This document shows positions 59,461-64,000 of a DNA stretch of 64,000 nt, piece by piece (position 1 is the stretch's first letter; each line of letters begins with the position of its first letter). A program made the position numbers and the translations under genes. The DNA comes from Atrichornis clamosus (Eukaryota; Chordata; Aves; Passeriformes; Menuridae), in the NCBI GenBank assembly GCA_013400975.1, contig WBMZ01000213.1:124001-188000 (forward strand), read 5' to 3'. The notes under the pieces were generated by a model. The model was not told the DNA's origin and did not search any database. It worked only from the letters and a program-made list of their open reading frames with translations.

Positions 59461-62180
59461 TAACAAATAAAAGTTAAAAGAGATTTTGCAGGAGGTAGAA
59501 GACTCATGGAAAGGCTTATATTTTAACATACTCTGAGCATAAAAAAAACTAATGTTTGAAACTGTATAGAAAGAGTATTTATCTTCATTTTTTCCCCACT
59601 ATTCCCAAATATTTCCACTGGGACCTACTTACTAAGATGAAAGTCTAAGTATTCCATAGGACTGAAAATATTGATTTTGGAAGGACTTTCATATGCCCAG
59701 GCTGGAGGTGCTATAGGTCATGTCTTGTTAACACTGAGGGCATCCTTCCCATGGCCACAGTGCCTACTTTATGTGTTTAAACTCATCTTTGTAAGGTAAG
59801 GCAAACCTGTTAATTAATCTGGGTTAATATTACTTAAAAGTCAGAAACACTTAAGAAGTCCCCCCTTAGCATTTCTCATGTTCCTGAGGGCTTTTTGAAG
59901 TAAGATGTGAAGAGTTGCAAGTCTCCCAGACTGTACACAGGCTTAAACTTTTTCAATGTAAACTCATAGAATGATGAACATTTGGAAAAATCAGACAGTA
60001 CTGACAAAGTGCATTAGCAGTTGCTGTTTATGATTAAAGCCACAGACAGTTCAATCATGACTGCTCACTATGGTCATAGTGACACCAAAAGCAAGTCCAT
60101 CGGCCACCTTGCTCCTTGACCTGTGGGTGTATATCATCTGGCTCAGCTGGGTTGAGGCAGGGAGGGCACAACACCTGCGTGAGATGAGTTTTCGGACAAT
60201 TTGCTCATGAGCATTGAATTAGGAGAGACACAGTGGACTGATGGTGGGTCCAGTGGATCTAAGTGGCCACCAATGCCTGCGGGCTACCTCATCTTGGTGA
60301 AGTCACCTCAAGTGGGTGCACCCCAACACTGACTGCAGTGAAAAGTCCTGGCAGGAGATGGTGTTTGTGGCCTTCGACTAAGGAGCTGTGGCAGTAGTTG
60401 TAATGTGTGGTCCTTAACTGTGTGAGGTAGACTCCAAATTCATGTAAGGTAATTTAAAATGCAGATGTCAGATTAGTTAGATGGAGTTCTGCTGGACCAG
60501 TAGGAGAAATTTTGGCCAATGTTTTGAGCTTCTTACTGTTCAGTTAGGCATTGCAGAGTCAGGGTCTACACCACCTGCTCAGGGACAACCTCAGAACCTC
60601 TAGGTGCCATGGCATTTCTGTCCTGCTCTGCTTCCTCTGTGCCACAGGACAACACCAGGAGGACTTAGGCATCTACAAGAGGATCATTTAAATGAATGGT
60701 CCTTCCTATCTGAGGTGTAAAAGGCATAGGCATGATACATAGAAAAACTGTGAGATGCCCTGGGTGCACAGAGCTTCTGGGACACTAAAGAATAGTTTCC
60801 CATAGTCTCCCACAATATGACAAAAATAGTTAAGGGTTCTCAGAAAGCTTTCCTGTTTACACAAGTCTGGAATTGGTCATGAGTGAAGCCTTGTTGGCCT
60901 CTAACCACCAATGGAAACCACTGCTCCAATACCAGACAAATATGAGGAAGTGTAGGACCCTGGAGGACATGTTGCTCCATGCATGGACTCTTCAAAGAAG
61001 TCAGCAATGTCCTGCTCTTCTTTGAAAGAGTCTTCCCCACTTTTCTGGAGTTTAGACTTCTTCTAAAGTTGCTAAAACAGTTTTAGGAAAGAGCAGCTGA
61101 CAGAAGAACAGACTGACAAAAGTTCAGTACTCCTTGGGGTAACCATATGACAATAGTTGTCTCAGTAAGGCCAGGTGGTGACCACAAGTTTTCTTTCAGC
61201 TCTTGCCAGAAGGAAGAGCTTGAGTGCACAAGGGACACAGCACTGAGACATCTGACAGAGCTTGCTGGGCTGCACTGAGGTCATGCATCTTGCTGGGAGA
61301 AGGGAGCTTCTGGCTGATGATAGAATCATAGACTATTCTAAGGAACACAAATGTCTAGCCTCCCTTTGTATCCAGCTATGTTGCTGCATTACAGGAGAGA
61401 GGAAGCACAGTTCCTTACCTCTGTAGTTGCCCTCCTCACTTCCCCATGCTGTTCCCCCAACCCTGCTCTACTTTGGCTACATGGCTGATGCAGAAGTCAC
61501 ACGAAGGAACTCCCGCAAGCACTTTCCCTGCACCTCTGCAGCACCTCCTGCACATAGACAACATGGAGGAGCAGAGGTAGGAGAATGGCACCTTCTGTGG
61601 CAACATGAAAGTCATTGTCTTCAAAGCGGAAAGAGACCATTTTCTCCCTAAAAAGTACCCTCAGAGCAGCTTCTGCAGGGGATCTCATATTACAAACTGG
61701 CATGCCTTCCTCTGCTGTGACAAAGGCAGCATCTGCCTGGTTCTGCTTCTCCCCTTCATGGGACCATTGTGTTTGGAGATGGTTTCCATGTTCCATCAAA
61801 AAATACAGCCCATAATTTCCATGCTAATGTGGCATTTAAAAAAATGGTATGATGAAAGAAAAAAGGAGCATTCAGGTGCAGGTCTCAGATGGAAGAAAAG
61901 GAGGCTACCTAATTCATATTTATGCACCACATATTTTTGACTAAAAATACCGGAAAACTGACCCACTCTCTTCCATCACAGACTTCCAAGTATTATGGTA
62001 CCTCTAAAAACTTTGGTATGAATCCTTGGGTTTGCCTATATTATTAATAAAGAGTCACAATTTATCAACAGATTTGAAAAACAAAATGCACCAACAAAGA
62101 CCAAAGTAAGTAACTTTAGATACTCAGTTTTTTTCAAGTCATAATTTCACTTTGTTCCCTTGAGATTTTTACCAAACTAG
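59460..62180. other. intergenic, nothing firmly recognised
   Basis: No gene is supported. At 61320-61345 the motif ATAGAATCATAGACTATTCT weakly recalls a reversed CR1 tail, but what follows does not hold up. The GC-richer segment 60080-60400 is not a recognisable gene or repeat. Confidence 0.45.
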
Positions 62181-62181
62181 G

Positions 62182-62545
62182 CTTTTTTTTTTTATCTCTT
62201 CTCTTCTCTTCTCTTNNNNNNNNNNNNNNNNNNNNNNNNNNNNNNNNNNNNNNNNNNNNNNNNNNNNNNNNNNNNNNNNNNNNNNNNNNNNNNNNNNNNN
62301 NNNNNNNNNNNNNNNNNNNNNNNNNNNNNNNNNNNCTCTTCTCTTCTCTTCTCTTCTCTTCTCTTCTCTTCTCTTCTCTTCTCTTCTCTTCTCTTCTCTT
62401 CTCTTCTCTTCTCTTCTCTTCTCTTTCTCTTCTCCTTCTCTTCTTTCTCTTCTCTTTCTCTTCTCCTTCTCTTCTCTTTCTCTTCTCTTTCTATTCTCTT
62501 CTCTTCCCTTCCCTTCTGTCTTCCCTTCTGATTTCTCTCCTCACC
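62182..62545. repeat. (CTCTT)n polypyrimidine array with assembly gap
   Basis: Four perfect CTCTT units (62196-62215) precede a gap of 120 N. Eighteen perfect units (62336-62425) follow, then degenerate CTCTTT/CTTCTC units to about 62545. Apart from the gap and a few bases it is pure pyrimidine on the plus strand. True array length is unknown. Confidence 0.97.
62216..62335. other. assembly gap (120 N)
   Basis: A run of 120 N lies inside the CTCTT array. 120 is a multiple of the 5-bp unit, so the size could be an estimate or a masked stretch; it should not be taken as the real length. Confidence 0.98.
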
Positions 62546-64000
62546 TCACATCTTCTCTTCCCCTTATGTTGTTTATTGAATAAGTAAATACTGATTATAT
62601 CCTGGGAGTATAGGGTGGATGCTTGGTAAACCTGTTATCCATCACAGTAATTCACAGAACCTGGCACGAACCAGATGGACAATATTCCATTGTTTAAAGT
62701 GAGCTTTGTCAATCTTTGCCATTGATATTAAACAAAAGTCTGGATTATTAAAGCGTATGGATATATGGCCTCAAACACTGGTTAAGCCTTTGCTTTGAGA
62801 ATGTAGCTGCTGTTGTTGAGCATTCTGAAAATATATGTAGCATACCACAGTACACAGGGAATCACAGATGTCAAGGGGAAATGATATGTGAAAGCCGTGT
62901 ACGTTTAAAAATGCAGCACTACTGTACCTTCTAAAAAGAAAAAGAAACTTTCCTCCTTCTCCCTCCTTCCCCCTGTTGCCAGTTAAAATGAACTGTCAGA
63001 GCCTGGATAAAGATACAAACAGGATTGCATACCTTACGAAGCCTACAGTGACTCTTAGACTTTGATCTAATTCTATTTGCTGCTTTATGATGCATGAAGC
63101 TGTCAGATAAAGAGGTGTTCAAAAAAATCCACTCGAGCTGTCAGGGCTGACAAGCCCTGTGATGGATTACAGAGAAAACAAAAGGGTTATCACCTTAACC
63201 ACAAACATTTATATCTTTTTTTCATAAGGGTGCTTCAATCAACATGTAGTTACCAGGGTGCAGGTTGTTGTGAGCCTGTAGGAACATAGATCCAATGACA
63301 CATGTTGAAACAGCATTTAAAAAGTACAACACACATGCGTTGGCACTAATATGCTGCTGACATGGTACAGTTCTGCTTACTTAGATCAAAGATAAGAATC
63401 CTGTAGTTTTCAATATAAAAAGGATTCTTTTTTGAAGAATGGATCTCTCCCTCTCCACCCGTCTTTCAAAGATTAAACACAGTCATAACAGCCTGAATGG
63501 GATTTACCTCAAAAAAGCCCAGTACTTAAATATGCCCATATGATTACTTACACAATAGAAACTTCAACAAGAATGAAGAGCAGCTAGCATTTGACTCATG
63601 TAAAGGAAACAAAAAAAATTTGCACTTGCTCCTTTTTCAACATCAGAAAGGAGTCTCATGGCCCATTCATCTACCATCCCTTTCCCCTCCTTCACCAATA
63701 TCTATCAATTCTTAAAAGGCCACCGCAACAAACAATATTGGATCTGAAATTTGTCAAACGCTAATATTCTACCTCTACTACTGCATCTTTGACACTCTAG
63801 TGAAAAGAAGAAAAGGAAATGCATCAAGATGCTTACTTGAGCTGATAATACAGGCCTTTTCCCTGTGGTTTACACTCAGAATCAAGAGTGGACACATTCT
63901 CTATTGGTCAGTACACCCATATACTGAGAGTGGCCAGAGGCTATGCTATAGGATACTGTGACAATGTTTGATTGTACAATGGTTGCTTTTTCCCCTATTT
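62546..64000. other. intergenic, candidate conserved segment near 63.1-63.3 kb
   Basis: No gene is supported. At 63130-63260 a unique-looking stretch carries TGATGGATTACAG (63160-63172), and TTAACCACAAACA (63197-63209), a RUNX-type ACCACA site, followed by TTTATATC. RUNX factors act in cartilage and bone, so such a site would fit a SHOX-side skeletal enhancer, but this is only a motif match. The remainder is plain AT-rich sequence. Confidence 0.35.

Noticed and set aside
61318..61380. Possible reversed CR1 tail (ATAGAATCATAGACTATTCT)
   Set aside because: Only the first 15 or so bases resemble the CR1 end; the following sequence does not keep the expected order.
1..64000. Search by eye for tRNA, rRNA and CRISPR-like arrays
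   Set aside because: No cloverleaf with A/B boxes, no rRNA-like stretch and no regularly spaced repeats were seen. Snap judgement by eye; a tRNAscan or Rfam search would be decisive.

Overview
The window looks like a piece of a vertebrate chromosome, most likely from a bird or close reptile relative. The signs are split coding exons with canonical splice sites, large CpG-rich blocks, very few and very decayed interspersed repeats (CR1-type LINE fragments and one MIR-like SINE relic), and simple-sequence tracts. I ran no alignment or database search; family calls come from motifs I recognise.

Only one protein-coding gene can be supported: the 5' part of SHOX (short stature homeobox), on the minus strand. 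Its first coding exon is at 5420-5693 and the next at 2057-2265. Together they encode residues 1-161 of the protein, ending inside the homeodomain after homeodomain residue 46. The exon carrying the rest of the recognition helix lies to the left of base 1. A clear TATA box (5844-5851, minus) about 155 bp before the ATG marks a probable promoter, which would give a short leader with no upstream ATG. CpG-rich blocks lie at 2.3-3.4, 4.7-5.7, 7.7-8.85 and 12.1-12.9 kb. The last two could hold a distal promoter or the non-coding first exon.

From about 6 kb to 64 kb I find no supportable gene. This is the 5' intergenic side of SHOX and looks like a regulatory gene desert. It holds several AT-rich, repeat-free stretches with clustered TAAT/ATTA homeodomain-type motifs (9.5-11.3, 44.3-46.2, 50.6-51.4, 54.7-54.95, 56.7-57.0, 59.1-59.5 and 63.1-63.3 kb) that I propose as candidate conserved enhancers. 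It also holds a CTCF-like motif at 13.17 kb, a MIR-like relic (16.8 kb), a CR1 3' tail (19.0 kb), an antisense CR1 fragment (33.65-34.4 kb), and a long antisense fossil LINE (about 37.75-40.5 kb). Near the right end a (CTCTT)n array is interrupted by a 120-N assembly gap (62216-62335).

If this reading is right, the window is one regulatory unit: a developmental homeobox gene with probably two promoters, and candidate enhancers spread over more than 50 kb upstream. The most notable items are the candidate enhancer clusters, the palindromic paired-type homeodomain site at 11.25 kb, and the unusually long ancient LINE fossil. I did not find a new protein system. The longer open frames in the desert and in the CpG blocks look like chance frames.
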